Source of the DNA: JACKIP01 sp963710165
GTDB lineage: Bacteria; Pseudomonadota; Alphaproteobacteria; Micavibrionales; Micavibrionaceae
Direction of reading: 5' to 3'
Length of the DNA stretch: 64,000 nucleotides
Assembly (NCBI GenBank): GCA_963710165.1
Contig: CAVPYZ010000002.1
Span: 62,001 to 126,000 of the forward strand
The notes under the pieces were generated by a model. The model did no database searches, had not been told where the DNA came from, and saw only the letters and a program-made list of their open reading frames with translations. How positions within the stretch are numbered: position 1 is the stretch's first letter; every line of letters starts with the position of its first letter. This document shows positions 52,779 to 61,757 of this stretch, piece by piece. Position numbers and translations under genes: made by a program.

Positions 52779-54338
52779 ATGCTTATGAAACTTTTTAAAG
52801 CTATGGCGACGGTTGCAGGGTTGACGGGCTTATCTCGTATTGCGGGGTTTGTTCGTGATGTTATGACAGCTGTCATACTGGGCGCAGGGCCTGTATCAGA
52901 TGCGTTTTTTGTGGCTTTGAAGCTTCCTAACTTTTTTCGCAAAGTGACGGGGGAGGGCGCGTTTAGCGTTTCCTTCGTACCAAAATATGCGGAAGTCTTA
53001 GAAAAAGATGGTAAGAAGGAGGCAGAATTATTCTCAAGTCGTGCTTTCAGCATTATGTTGCTGTTTTTATCCGGCTTTACCCTTCTTATGATGGCGATCA
53101 TGCCCGCAGTTATTTATGTGATTGCACCCGGTTTTCATGATGACGCTGTGCGATATGATTTGGCAATTATATTATCACAGATTACGTTTCCCTATTTATT
53201 ATTTATGTCATTAACGGCTTTATTGGGCGGGGTTTTGAATGCACATGACCGTTTTGCCCCCTTTGCGCTGGCGCCAATTTTATTTAATATTGCGCTTATC
53301 ACAGCGCTGTATTTTGCGGACTATTTCGAAAATGCAGGATATGCGATGTCGTGGGGCGTGTTGGCGGCAGGTGTGTTGCAACTTGGCTATCTGTGGATCA
53401 GCGTTAGACGCGCAGGATTATCGATTAGAATTACAAAACCTGTCTTCTCTGCAAATGTGAAAGACGTGTTTCGACGTATGGGCCCCGGATTAATTGGGGC
53501 AGGGGTCTTACAAATTAATATATTTGCCGATTTGATTATTGCGTCGTTCCTGCAACAAGGCGCTATTTCCTATCTTTATTATGCGGATCGTTTGAATCAA
53601 TTGCCCTTGGGAATTATTGGGATCGCGGTCGGAACGGCATTACTGCCCATGCTGACCAAAGAAACGGCGGCGGGTAATAGGGAAGAGGCAAATAAATTAT
53701 TTAATCGAGCTTTAGAGGTTTGTTTATTATTGGGCTTACCCGCGGCAATCGGTCTGTTTGTTATTCCGCATATTCTGGTTTCCGCCCTGTTTGAACATGG
53801 GGCGTTTTCAGCCGATGATACATATTACACAGGCTACGTTCTTATGGGTTATGCTGTTGGCTTACCGGCATATATCGGTGTCAAAGTATTATCCTCGGTT
53901 TTCTGGTCGCAGGGGGATACAAAGACGCCCGTAAAAGTAGCTGTCATTACAACGGTTTCAAATATTTTCTTAAGCTTAATTCTTATCCAGTTTTTAGGGG
54001 TTATGGGATTAACTTTGGCAACCGGCTTAGTGGGATGGTTACAATATGCGCTGTTAAAAGCGAAGCTTCCACTCGATATGCCATATGATGACAGGTTGAA
54101 GCGTGTATTTCCCAAAATACTTATATGTAACGGCATTATGGCGGTCTTTTTGGTGCTCTGCCTCTATGGGCATCAAATCTTATTCATTGAGGATATGACA
54201 TTGTTTTTAGAATTGAGCGCTCTTATGATTATTTTTGTATCAGCCGTAACTATTTATTTCGGCTCTATTTTCGGATTGAAGGTTGTCAAACGCTCTGATT
54301 TCAAGCAATACTTTCGTCGTAAGCCAAAAATATCATAA
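52779..54338 (+). CDS. murJ: Lipid II flippase MurJ
   Basis: Flips lipid II across the inner membrane. Length 519 aa with fourteen membrane helices. Family landmarks are GLSRIAGFVRDVMTAVILGAG, LPNFFRKVTGEGAFSVSFVPKYAE, the LNQLPLGIIGIAVGTALLP motif, LFEHGAFSADDT and the SVFWSQGDTKTPVKVAVITT loop. Followed by trpS fifteen bases downstream, an order seen in many alphaproteobacteria. Confidence 0.96.
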   Translation: MLMKLFKAMATVAGLTGLSRIAGFVRDVMTAVILGAGPVSDAFFVALKLPNFFRKVTGEGAFSVSFVPKYAEVLEKDGKKEAELFSSRAFSIMLLFLSGFTLLMMAIMPAVIYVIAPGFHDDAVRYDLAIILSQITFPYLLFMSLTALLGGVLNAHDRFAPFALAPILFNIALITALYFADYFENAGYAMSWGVLAAGVLQLGYLWISVRRAGLSIRITKPVFSANVKDVFRRMGPGLIGAGVLQINIFADLIIASFLQQGAISYLYYADRLNQLPLGIIGIAVGTALLPMLTKETAAGNREEANKLFNRALEVCLLLGLPAAIGLFVIPHILVSALFEHGAFSADDTYYTGYVLMGYAVGLPAYIGVKVLSSVFWSQGDTKTPVKVAVITTVSNIFLSLILIQFLGVMGLTLATGLVGWLQYALLKAKLPLDMPYDDRLKRVFPKILICNGIMAVFLVLCLYGHQILFIEDMTLFLELSALMIIFVSAVTIYFGSIFGLKVVKRSDFKQYFRRKPKIS

Positions 54339-54353
54339 TAAGGAAAAAACAGA

Positions 54354-55355
54354 ATGGGACGTATTTTTTCAGGTATGCAACCGACCAACCAGCTTCATCT
54401 GGGTAATTATCTGGGCGCACTGAAAAACTGGGTTACAATGCAGAAAACAACATCGCATGATTGTATTTTTTGTGTCGTTGATTTGCATGCGATTACCATG
54501 CCTCACGATGTCGATAAATTGGCGCAATCCACGCGAGAGATTGCTGCGGCCTACATTGCGGCGGGTATCGACCCCCAGAAATCAATTATTTTTCCGCAAT
54601 CTGCCGTGGCGCAACATTCACAACTTATGTGGTTATTGGCGACGATGACCCAAATGGGCAAGCTGAACCGTATGACCCAGTTTAAAGATAAAGCGGGAAA
54701 GAACGCAGAGAAAGCCGGTCTGGGGTTGTACGCGTATCCTGTGCTGATGGCGGCGGATATTATTCTCTATAAGGCTACGCACGTGCCTGTTGGGGAAGAT
54801 CAGAAGCAACATTTGGAGCTTGCACGTGAAATTGTAGGCACTTTTTCACATCGCTTTGGCGAAGTTTTTCCAGAGCCTGAGCCAATTATTCTGGCGGAGG
54901 GCGCGCGCATTATGTCGCTGCGTGATGGTACGGCGAAAATGAGTAAATCAGCCGAAAGTGATATGAGCCGTATTAATCTGATTGATGATGCCGATACAAT
55001 TGTAAAGAAGTTCAAGAAAGCAAAATCTGATCCTGATCTGCTTCCTGCCAATGAAAAAGAATGTGAAAACCGACCTGAAGCCAGTAATTTACTGACGATT
55101 TATTCGGTTATGTCGGATGAACCGATGGAGGGTGTTTATAACCGCTTCGGTGGAAAACAGTTTTCTGATTTGAAATCTGCACTAGCTGATTTGGCTGTCG
55201 AGAAGTTGGCTCCTATCAATAACGAAATGAACCGTCTTTTGGCGCACCCTGATGAAATAGACAAAGTCTTAAAAAGCGGCACCGAGCGTGCAAGGGAAAT
55301 TGCAGCCCCTGTTCTAACAGAAGTACAGGAAAAAATGGGTTTTATTCGATTATGA
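54354..55355 (+). CDS. trpS: Tryptophanyl-tRNA synthetase
   Basis: Charges tRNA-Trp. The N-terminus has SGMQPTNQLHLGNYLGALKNW (HIGH-type motif HLGN). The middle has VLMAADIILYKATHVPVGEDQKQHLEL, and the KMSKS motif is GTAKMSKSAESD. Length 333 aa. AAGGA precedes the ATG. The stop codon overlaps the ubiG start (ATGA). Confidence 0.97.
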   Translation: MGRIFSGMQPTNQLHLGNYLGALKNWVTMQKTTSHDCIFCVVDLHAITMPHDVDKLAQSTREIAAAYIAAGIDPQKSIIFPQSAVAQHSQLMWLLATMTQMGKLNRMTQFKDKAGKNAEKAGLGLYAYPVLMAADIILYKATHVPVGEDQKQHLELAREIVGTFSHRFGEVFPEPEPIILAEGARIMSLRDGTAKMSKSAESDMSRINLIDDADTIVKKFKKAKSDPDLLPANEKECENRPEASNLLTIYSVMSDEPMEGVYNRFGGKQFSDLKSALADLAVEKLAPINNEMNRLLAHPDEIDKVLKSGTERAREIAAPVLTEVQEKMGFIRL

Positions 55356-56149
55356 GCAATGTAACAAAAAAAGAGATTGAACAATTTGCGAAGGATTCAA
55401 GTCATTGGTGGGATCCGCAAGGGCCGTTCAAGCCGCTTCATAAACTTAATCCTGTACGCATTGAATATATACGTAATCAGATATTGAGCCATTTTTTACA
55501 TCGTCATTGCGAACCGCAGGTGAAGCAATCTACTAATAATATAGATTGCCGCGTTGCGGACGCTCCTCGCAATGACATACTGAAAGATTTATCCATTATT
55601 GATGTAGGCTGTGGTGGCGGATTGGTATGCGAACCCTTTGCAAGGCAGGGGGCAAATGTGACTGGTACAGATGCAGACGAAAATGCAATAGCCGTAGCTA
55701 AAGAGCATGCTCAACGAAACAATTTAGAGATTACGTACCAAAACATGCTTGTTGAAAATATAACAGAAAAGTACGACGTTGTGCTGGCGCTGGAAATTAT
55801 TGAGCACGTGCCAAACCCTGAACAATTTGTGAAAAGTTGTTTTGATGTTTGTAAACCAAATGGTCTGGTCATTTTCTCAACATTGAACCGTACGCCTAAA
55901 TCATACGCACTCGGTATTGTTGCGGCGGAATATATTTTGAATTGGGTTCCAAAGGGAACACATCATTGGAAGCAATTTGTAAAGCCATCTGAACTGGCAA
56001 AACACGTACGGCAGCAAAACGGGGATATTATAGACGTGTCAGGTTTACGCTATCATCCGCTAAGTGATCGCTTTTCAATTGATCCGCGTGATGTAGATGT
56101 GAATTATTTTTTGGTTGCAGGAAAAGAAACATCGGCTTCCCTTAAATAG
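55352..56149 (+). CDS. ubiG: Ubiquinone O-methyltransferase UbiG, carrying an in-frame repeat
   Basis: Performs both O-methylations in ubiquinone synthesis. The N-terminal SSHWWDPQGPFKPLHKLNPVRIEYIR is diagnostic; SAM motif I is IIDVGCGGGLVCEPFARQGA, followed by GTDADENAI and VVLALEIIEHVPNPEQFV, and the C-terminal VAAEYILNWVPKGTHHWKQF. Between the two N-terminal conserved blocks lies HRHCEPQVKQST...VADAPRND, which is the translation of palindromic element copy 3 (55503-55576). It falls in a variable surface linker, so activity is probably kept. Length 265 aa. The 3' end overlaps tsaB tail to tail by 46 bases. Confidence 0.95.
   Translation: MSNVTKKEIEQFAKDSSHWWDPQGPFKPLHKLNPVRIEYIRNQILSHFLHRHCEPQVKQSTNNIDCRVADAPRNDILKDLSIIDVGCGGGLVCEPFARQGANVTGTDADENAIAVAKEHAQRNNLEITYQNMLVENITEKYDVVLALEIIEHVPNPEQFVKSCFDVCKPNGLVIFSTLNRTPKSYALGIVAAEYILNWVPKGTHHWKQFVKPSELAKHVRQQNGDIIDVSGLRYHPLSDRFSIDPRDVDVNYFLVAGKETSASLK
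55503..55576. repeat. Palindromic element, family A copy 3, translated inside ubiG
   Basis: 74 bases from GTCATTGCGAACC to CCTCGCAATGAC, with inner arms GAAGCAATCTA and TAGATTGCCG. It is shorter than copies 1 and 2. It is open in the ubiG frame and contributes about 25 codons. Confidence 0.88.
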
Positions 56150-56790
56150 AGCGGAGACATCTTCTGCAATCTTCCAGTGCCTTCCTCATAATTTTGTAAG
56201 GCTGTTACTGCGATTGAATGGCAGTTTGCAAAAAGAATATCTTGTGTTTTTATCCCTTCCAAAGCCGTTTCATTCATTAAACGCTGATTTACATCACCAA
56301 TAATAACAGGCGAGAACTCCGTGATAAGCGCCTCAATATCTTTTAATTTCCGGCTTTTGGCATTACAAAGGGCGTTGCCATCTGTATCGAATATCTGTGA
56401 ATAGAAATCTTTGCGTTTTGTTTCAAGACAGACAAGAATATTCTGCTGGCCTGATGCTTGGTAGGATCTAAACACTGCCTCCAACGTAGAAACGCCGACA
56501 CACGGAATATTTAAGCTGAGCGAGAGTGTTTTTGCCGTTGCCAAGGATAACCTTAGGCCTGTAAACGCGCCCGGCCCATGCGTGCATGAGATCAGACCCA
56601 AATCTTTATAGCTAAAGCCGCTCTCTTCAATGATTTCGTCTATCATCGGCATTAATCGTTCTGCCTGACCGCGGTTCATTTCTTCGTATTTGCTTATAAG
56701 CAGTTCGTTTTTTTCAGTGCTGAAAAGTCCTGCACTGCACGCGCCCATAGAGGTATCAAATGTCAGAATAATCGTTGGTTTTGTTATCAT
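56104..56790 (-). CDS. tsaB: tRNA t6A modification protein TsaB
   Basis: ASKHA-fold partner of TsaD in t6A37 synthesis. I start at ATG 56790 (MITKPTIILTFDTSMG) rather than the GTG at 56799. Motifs: LTFDTSMGACSAGL, CTHGPGAFTGLRLSLATAKTLSL (the conserved GPGSFTGLR-type loop), and LYLREADVSFPATK at the C-terminus. Length 228 aa. It acts with the product of tsaC at 29368. Confidence 0.93.
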   Translation of the reverse strand: MITKPTIILTFDTSMGACSAGLFSTEKNELLISKYEEMNRGQAERLMPMIDEIIEESGFSYKDLGLISCTHGPGAFTGLRLSLATAKTLSLSLNIPCVGVSTLEAVFRSYQASGQQNILVCLETKRKDFYSQIFDTDGNALCNAKSRKLKDIEALITEFSPVIIGDVNQRLMNETALEGIKTQDILFANCHSIAVTALQNYEEGTGRLQKMSPLYLREADVSFPATKK

Positions 56791-56831
56791 GGCTTGCACT
56801 ATAGCTGTTTTCAGCGCAAATTTAAGCTTAA

Positions 56832-57824
56832 ATGTTTCGATTTATCCGCCTTATTTTCTGTGTTTTATTTTTGTTGCCGTCGGCCGCCCACGCACAAGAA
56901 AGAAACGAGACTTATGCGCTTATTCTTTCTTATCAGGAATTCAAGACAGAAGAGGATCGCAAAATTCTGAAGGACCATTTGGACTTTTTAAGGTCTGAAA
57001 AGATTAGAATAGTATCTTTATCTGAGATAAGAAATTTTTTGACTACCGATGAGGGGCAAGTAATCGCGCTAACTTTCGACAAAGCCACACCTGAGACGGT
57101 AAGTCTCTTAGCACCGATAATGATCAATCTACAAATTCCGTTTACGTTACTTGTATCATTCAATGACTGGAAGACGTCAAAGGATTTATCTTACCTGCAA
57201 CAACTTGCGGCTTATGATTTCGTTGATATCGAACTGCATATAATGAATGATAATTTTGATAAGAATGTGAAGAATTTTCAGCATGAAATAAATCGTGCAC
57301 GGGGTTTGTATAGAGAAATTTTTAACTATTCTCCTATTTCTTTTAGTTTTATTGAAGGGTTATACACGAAAGAGATGCGTGATGTGGTATCCAAATATGA
57401 CTTTGATAGCTTATTAGGGCGACATACAGGGGCATTAACCATACAAAATATAGATGGTATCTGGCCACGTTTCACGGTTTCGCCCTATAGAAATTTTACT
57501 GTTCAGGGGCTAGATATGATCCTTCAAACGCGTCCGTTATATGTTCGTGATGTTCTGCCGCAGGAAACACTGGTTAGAACGGCCACGCCCTCTGTCGGGT
57601 TTACAATTCATAGCGATGCAGATATTTCCAGTCTGAAATGCTTTATTCATGGCAAAGGACAATCGGCCGACCAGGTTATCTTGAAAAACAGGGTCGAATT
57701 GCGACCAAAGCTAGAGCAGGGAGAACGAAATGAATTTCACTGCCTCCTTCGTGATGGTGAGGATGAAGAGGGCAAGGCGCTATGGCGGCGTCATGGATTT
57801 CTATTGAAATATGATGATGAATAA
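56832..57824 (+). CDS. Exported protein with a degenerate polysaccharide-deacetylase-like fold
   Basis: 330 aa with a signal peptide (FIRLIFCVLFLLPSAAHAQ, cleavage after AHA). The body resembles a NodB-type TIM barrel: a TYALILSYQEF strand, LDFLRSEKIRIVSLSEI, VIALTFDKATPETVSLLAPIM (where active enzymes have TFDDG), and INLQIPFTLLVS. The aspartates of the catalytic DD pair are largely gone, and the usual HSxxH is replaced by ELHIMND. It is therefore likely a non-catalytic relative. The fold assignment is by motif resemblance only; an unrelated alpha/beta fold is possible. It ends in a small C-terminal domain with two cysteines (KCFIHGKG, FHCLLRDG). Confidence 0.6.
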   Translation: MFRFIRLIFCVLFLLPSAAHAQERNETYALILSYQEFKTEEDRKILKDHLDFLRSEKIRIVSLSEIRNFLTTDEGQVIALTFDKATPETVSLLAPIMINLQIPFTLLVSFNDWKTSKDLSYLQQLAAYDFVDIELHIMNDNFDKNVKNFQHEINRARGLYREIFNYSPISFSFIEGLYTKEMRDVVSKYDFDSLLGRHTGALTIQNIDGIWPRFTVSPYRNFTVQGLDMILQTRPLYVRDVLPQETLVRTATPSVGFTIHSDADISSLKCFIHGKGQSADQVILKNRVELRPKLEQGERNEFHCLLRDGEDEEGKALWRRHGFLLKYDDE

Positions 57825-57836
57825 GCCAATCAGTGA

Positions 57837-58394
57837 CTAATTAACGGGACGTACCTCGCGTATTTCGGGAATGAAATGCTTCAGCATATTTTCAATACCC
57901 ATTTTTAAGGTCGCCTCCGAACTGGGGCATCCGGCGCACGCGCCGCGCATGCGTAAATAGACAATTCCGTCGTCATAATCATAAAATTCTATGTCGCCTC
58001 CATCTTGGGCTACGGCGGGGCGTACGCGTGTATCTAATAATTCTACAATCTGGTTTGAGACATCATCATCTAAAGCTTTCTTAGATTGTGAAGAATGAGG
58101 AGATTTACCTTCTTTAAAGAGGGCTGATCCCATTGTAAAATGATCCATAATCGCGGCGAGAACAGGCGTTTTTAGTTGCGGCCAGTCATGATCATCATCT
58201 TTTGTGACAGAAATAAAATCGCGCCCGAAAAAGACGTTCGTAACGCCGTCTACCTTAAAAATACTTTCTGATAAGGGCGATATAGTTGCTTCATCCTTCG
58301 TGCCAAATTCGGCGATCCCCGCTTCCATAACAATCATTCCGGGCAGGAACTTTAAGGTAGAAGGGTTCGGCGTGTCTTCTGTTTGTATGAACAT
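57837..58394 (-). CDS. nfuA: NfuA-like Fe-S scaffold/carrier (NifU family)
   Basis: Carries Fe-S clusters to apoproteins. The N-terminal Nfu domain (MFIQTEDTPNPSTLKFLPG, SPLSESIFKVDGVTNVFFGRDFI) is followed by a NifU C-terminal domain with the cluster motif GACAGCPSSEATLK (CxxC). Length 185 aa. Mitochondrial NFU1 has the same layout. It is a neighbour of tsaB and murJ-trpS, as in other alphaproteobacteria. Confidence 0.95.
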   Translation of the reverse strand: MFIQTEDTPNPSTLKFLPGMIVMEAGIAEFGTKDEATISPLSESIFKVDGVTNVFFGRDFISVTKDDDHDWPQLKTPVLAAIMDHFTMGSALFKEGKSPHSSQSKKALDDDVSNQIVELLDTRVRPAVAQDGGDIEFYDYDDGIVYLRMRGACAGCPSSEATLKMGIENMLKHFIPEIREVRPVN

Positions 58395-58421
58395 AATACT
58401 TATATAAGCCGTTCTAAGTCT

Positions 58422-60068
58422 TTATTCAACACGACGTTCTAAAGTTGTGTCTATTCGAATAGGTTTTTTGCCGTAGATCAACGGATGCGTTCCTTTTACT
58501 TTTAAAGATGCTGTTTTATCATCAAGTACTAATGTCATATCATCGACATAAATATTGGTTAATTCAGGGATGTTTTCATTCAGGGTCAAAACGCCTTGCT
58601 CTGTATTTACAAACTTTAAATCCTCGCTCTGATAGCCCTTATCTTTAAACTTCCACGTTTTGGAAAATTTTAACGGTGCTGAAAATGTCAGATCTAGCTT
58701 CAGCAATTCGGAAACTTCGGCAAACTCGTTATATACATTGCTTACGTCAAGATCAGGCAGTGTGTAAGATTCATTTGCCTGAGGTTCAAATAATGTTTTA
58801 CGATTATTCCATAGACCCGATATATTGCGCGGAGTTAGTCTCTCATTATCATCATAATCCATTTCAAAAACTACATTCGTAATGGGCTCATCTAGGAACA
58901 TCTCGCTCGCGGAAAGCGAGATCATGTCAACTTTTACAGGGCTTAAACTTTCATAGGTAATTAATCCGTTAACGTCCGTTAGCTTGAAACCCTCTTTTTC
59001 AAGAACTATATTCTCCAATCTGGTCGTAAATGGGCCGTACGTGTCGTTATCTTTTTGATCTAAAGAAAGTTCTGCAATTGCTTGCGTTCTTACTTCACCG
59101 CTTGTCTTTGTTAGATCATATGGATAGGCATCGAGCCAGAAATTTTCAAAACGTGCACCTAGTTGAAGGCGTGATTTTGACTTATCCAAGATGGCAGCGC
59201 TTTTAAATCCCTGACCAAAATACGATGTTTCGACATCAAATTTTACAGAATCCGCAGATATCTTGGATGTTAAATCCTGGGTGATTTCTATCTGTAGCGG
59301 TTTTATTTTATTAAAGAAGGGGGGAAGTGGGAATTCACGCCCAGCGGCAATCATTTGAACCGTTTTAACCAAATCGCTAGCTGCAGTTATATTCAATAGC
59401 CCCTTTATATTCAGAAAATTTTGTTGAACAAATGTACCAGTCAGTTCGACAGATGTTCCCTGATGACCCGATACTTGCGTTGTAATATTGGCATTAATAG
59501 CGTTCATATCACCTTTAAAGCGCAAATTAGTGCCGCCAAAGGGTATGCCGCCATAATTTGTCGACCCGATCTGTAGATTACCGTCAATGGCATTGCTTTC
59601 TATATTCTCCGTAATATTGATTTTGCCACTGATGCGATTACCACTAACATTTGCATCATTAAATTTTCCGGAAAAAAGGTCTATTGTAATTTTTGTCGGC
59701 TGATACTGCGTTACAATCGCTTCGAATTTACCAATAAGTTCTGTTTTTTGACCTAGACTTTCAAATTGACCTAAAATACGTTTTGAATTCTGGCTTTCCT
59801 CTGCAATTCCCAAGTCTTTCAATAAAATAGGAACTGCTATCAAGTGTGACTTAAAATAACCCGTATGCGGCACTTTAAGGTTTTGGTCATTTAAGCGCAG
59901 TGCCCAATCACGGAAGGAATAGTCATTGATCGATATAAATTTGATGCTCTGTTTATCAGGAAGGGAGCGATCTGCAAAAAAACCGGGAACATACATAACG
60001 CCAAAAATGATGAGGATAATGAAACATCCTACACCTAGGCCAATACCAATTTCGCGTAAATTGATCAT
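58422..60068 (-). CDS. Exported AsmA-like hypothetical protein, 548 aa
   Basis: Single N-terminal membrane helix (GLGVGCFIILIIFGVMYVPGFF), then about 520 periplasmic residues made of repeating short beta strands (GRFESLGQ, KITIDLFSGKF, GKINITENIES, LRFKGDMNAINANI), like AsmA-superfamily lipid conduits such as YdbH or TamB-type proteins. The best match in style is the AsmA/YdbH group, but no diagnostic motif is visible. It is the second such protein in the window, with 19598-22843. It follows rlmH by six bases, so it is probably the last gene of the proA-nadD-rsfS-rlmH run. Confidence 0.6.
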   Translation of the reverse strand: MINLREIGIGLGVGCFIILIIFGVMYVPGFFADRSLPDKQSIKFISINDYSFRDWALRLNDQNLKVPHTGYFKSHLIAVPILLKDLGIAEESQNSKRILGQFESLGQKTELIGKFEAIVTQYQPTKITIDLFSGKFNDANVSGNRISGKINITENIESNAIDGNLQIGSTNYGGIPFGGTNLRFKGDMNAINANITTQVSGHQGTSVELTGTFVQQNFLNIKGLLNITAASDLVKTVQMIAAGREFPLPPFFNKIKPLQIEITQDLTSKISADSVKFDVETSYFGQGFKSAAILDKSKSRLQLGARFENFWLDAYPYDLTKTSGEVRTQAIAELSLDQKDNDTYGPFTTRLENIVLEKEGFKLTDVNGLITYESLSPVKVDMISLSASEMFLDEPITNVVFEMDYDDNERLTPRNISGLWNNRKTLFEPQANESYTLPDLDVSNVYNEFAEVSELLKLDLTFSAPLKFSKTWKFKDKGYQSEDLKFVNTEQGVLTLNENIPELTNIYVDDMTLVLDDKTASLKVKGTHPLIYGKKPIRIDTTLERRVE

Positions 60069-60074
60069 TTATAT

Positions 60075-60533
60075 CTATTCTCTGTGATAGGGGTGCCCGG
60101 CTTTTATTTGCTGGGCTCTATAAATTTGTTCCAATAGCATAACACGCACCATCATATGAGGCCACGTTTGACGACCAAAACTGATCATCAGATTCGCGCG
60201 TTTTTTTATCTCATCAGATAAGCCGTCTGCACCGCCAATAATAAACTCAATCAAAGACTGACCTTGATCTTGTAGGGATTCAATTTTTTTTGAAAATTCT
60301 GTTGATTTTAAAGACTTCCCGTTTTCATCCAAGATTATTAAAAAAGATGTCGGGGAGATTGTATCTAAAAGTTTTTTATTTTCTTCTTCATTCATGGAAA
60401 CCGGATTTGAAATTTTGCTTTCAATTTCAATAATTTTGACAGGCCATTGAATACGTTTGATATATTCCTCTTTCAAATCATGAAGAGGACCTTTTTTCAG
60501 TTTGCCGACAGCAATCAAATTTATTTGGAGCAT
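60075..60533 (-). CDS. rlmH: 23S rRNA pseudouridine-1915 N3-methyltransferase RlmH
   Basis: SPOUT methyltransferase acting on helix 69 of 23S rRNA. Landmarks: INLIAVGKLKKGPLHDLKEEYIKRI, LIILDENGK, FIIGGADGLSDEI, SFGRQTWPHMMVRVMLLEQIYRAQQI and the C-terminal GHPYHRE. Length 152 aa. Downstream of rsfS in the conserved nadD-rsfS-rlmH order. Confidence 0.97.
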   Translation of the reverse strand: MLQINLIAVGKLKKGPLHDLKEEYIKRIQWPVKIIEIESKISNPVSMNEEENKKLLDTISPTSFLIILDENGKSLKSTEFSKKIESLQDQGQSLIEFIIGGADGLSDEIKKRANLMISFGRQTWPHMMVRVMLLEQIYRAQQIKAGHPYHRE

Positions 60534-60583
60534 CTTTTATACATGCCCCAAAATCACTTCTTAAACAAGTGTATTGGGCTATT

Positions 60584-61030
60584 TCAGGCTCTTACGCCGC
60601 TATTATTGTCTGTGACAACTTCGACGGCTTCCGGCTTGCCTTCGATGTTCATACGCCACATTTGTTCAATATTGTAAAATTCTCTGACTTCGGGACGGAA
60701 AAGATGAACGATAACATCGCCGGTATCTAGTATAACCCAGTCTCCGCTCTTTTCGCCTTCAGATTTCAAGTTTTTTAATCCATGAGAATTTAGGCGTTCT
60801 TTTAATTTTTCGATGATTGCAGTTGTCTGCCTGGATGATCGACCAGAGGCAACAATCATAAAGTCGGCCAAGGCTGTTTGACCGCGCAGATCAATCGTTT
60901 CGATATTTTCCGCTTTATCATCATCAAGCCATTGCTCTATGGCTTCTTTTAATCCAGTTGGTGTCCCTAGATTTTTCTGCGTTTTAGATATTGAAATGGT
61001 GCATAACTCCTTTGTTACGTTGCAAAGCAC
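60584..61030 (-). CDS. rsfS: Ribosomal silencing factor RsfS
   Basis: Binds ribosomal protein L14 and blocks subunit joining in poor growth. The core ETIDLRGQTALADFMIVASGRSSRQ, EGEKSGDWVILDTGDVIVHLF and EVREFYNIEQMW is typical. Start: GTG at 61030 is the only standard start codon before the domain, but it has no ribosome site and the added residues include two cysteines foreign to the family. A strong AAAGGAG at 61007-61013 lies inside this extension, nine bases before an in-frame ATT at 60997, so translation probably starts at ATT (137 aa). Confidence 0.93.
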   Translation of the reverse strand: MLCNVTKELCTISISKTQKNLGTPTGLKEAIEQWLDDDKAENIETIDLRGQTALADFMIVASGRSSRQTTAIIEKLKERLNSHGLKNLKSEGEKSGDWVILDTGDVIVHLFRPEVREFYNIEQMWRMNIEGKPEAVEVVTDNNSGVRA

Positions 61031-61180
61031 AACCCGAATAACAGGCTAATAAAAACCGGTTCAAAAAGGACCATCCATTTTGGGGGAGCTGCTTTATAAT
61101 GTGATATTGACGGTGTTCCTGTATCAACAGTTAAACCACAATTTTTTTAATATCATATTTTTATTATAATTCTATTTGCC

Positions 61181-61756
61181 CTATTTTTCAACAAAAAGGG
61201 CGTTTTGTCTTAATTGCGTTGAAGATTGATCTATCATTTTTGTACGATAAAGCCACTCTATATTTGATTTTTTTATCATTTTAGCCGGTATATTCCGCAC
61301 AAGATTGAGAGCAGGGGGGCGGGCAACGAATAGAAATGGAATTTCACTAATAAGCTTTTGCCAGTCTTCCCAGTGATGAAGGTTCAGCGCGTTATCCATG
61401 CCCGCAATAAATGTAAAATGTGTTTTCGGGAAACGTCTTTTTAGAACACGAATCGTATCAATGCTTTTGTATGTTCCCAATTGTTTTTCAATGTCTGTCA
61501 CAATGACGCGCGGTTCGTGGATCATATTTTCTGACCACGTATAGCGATCTTCGAATTTTGGAATTTTATCATCTATTTTTAAAGGATTTTGAGGGGTTAC
61601 CATCCACCAGATAAAATCAAATTTATGTTGTCTTAAAGCTGTTTTACAAATATGGATATGCCCCTCATGCGGCGGATTAAATGTTCCGCCGAATAACCCT
61701 ATATTCAAGTTTTTCCATGGATTGGTATTATTTAAGCGGGGCGGCGTAAAAGCCAT
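61181..61756 (-). CDS. nadD: Nicotinate-nucleotide adenylyltransferase
   Basis: Makes deamido-NAD from nicotinate mononucleotide and ATP. Motifs: IGLFGGTFNPPHEGHIHI (nucleotidyltransferase GxFxPxHxGH), WWMVTPQNPLK, FIAGMDNALNLHHWEDW and a C-terminal IDQSSTQLRQN (ISSTxxR type). Length 191 aa. It starts one base after the proA stop. The 150 bases between it and rsfS hold no gene that I can see. Confidence 0.94.
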   Translation of the reverse strand: MAFTPPRLNNTNPWKNLNIGLFGGTFNPPHEGHIHICKTALRQHKFDFIWWMVTPQNPLKIDDKIPKFEDRYTWSENMIHEPRVIVTDIEKQLGTYKSIDTIRVLKRRFPKTHFTFIAGMDNALNLHHWEDWQKLISEIPFLFVARPPALNLVRNIPAKMIKKSNIEWLYRTKMIDQSSTQLRQNALFVEK

Positions 61757-61757
61757 T

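Noticed and set aside
61084..61180. Possible leader or regulatory RNA between nadD and rsfS
   Set aside because: No stable stem with a T tract and no known riboswitch pattern could be recognised.
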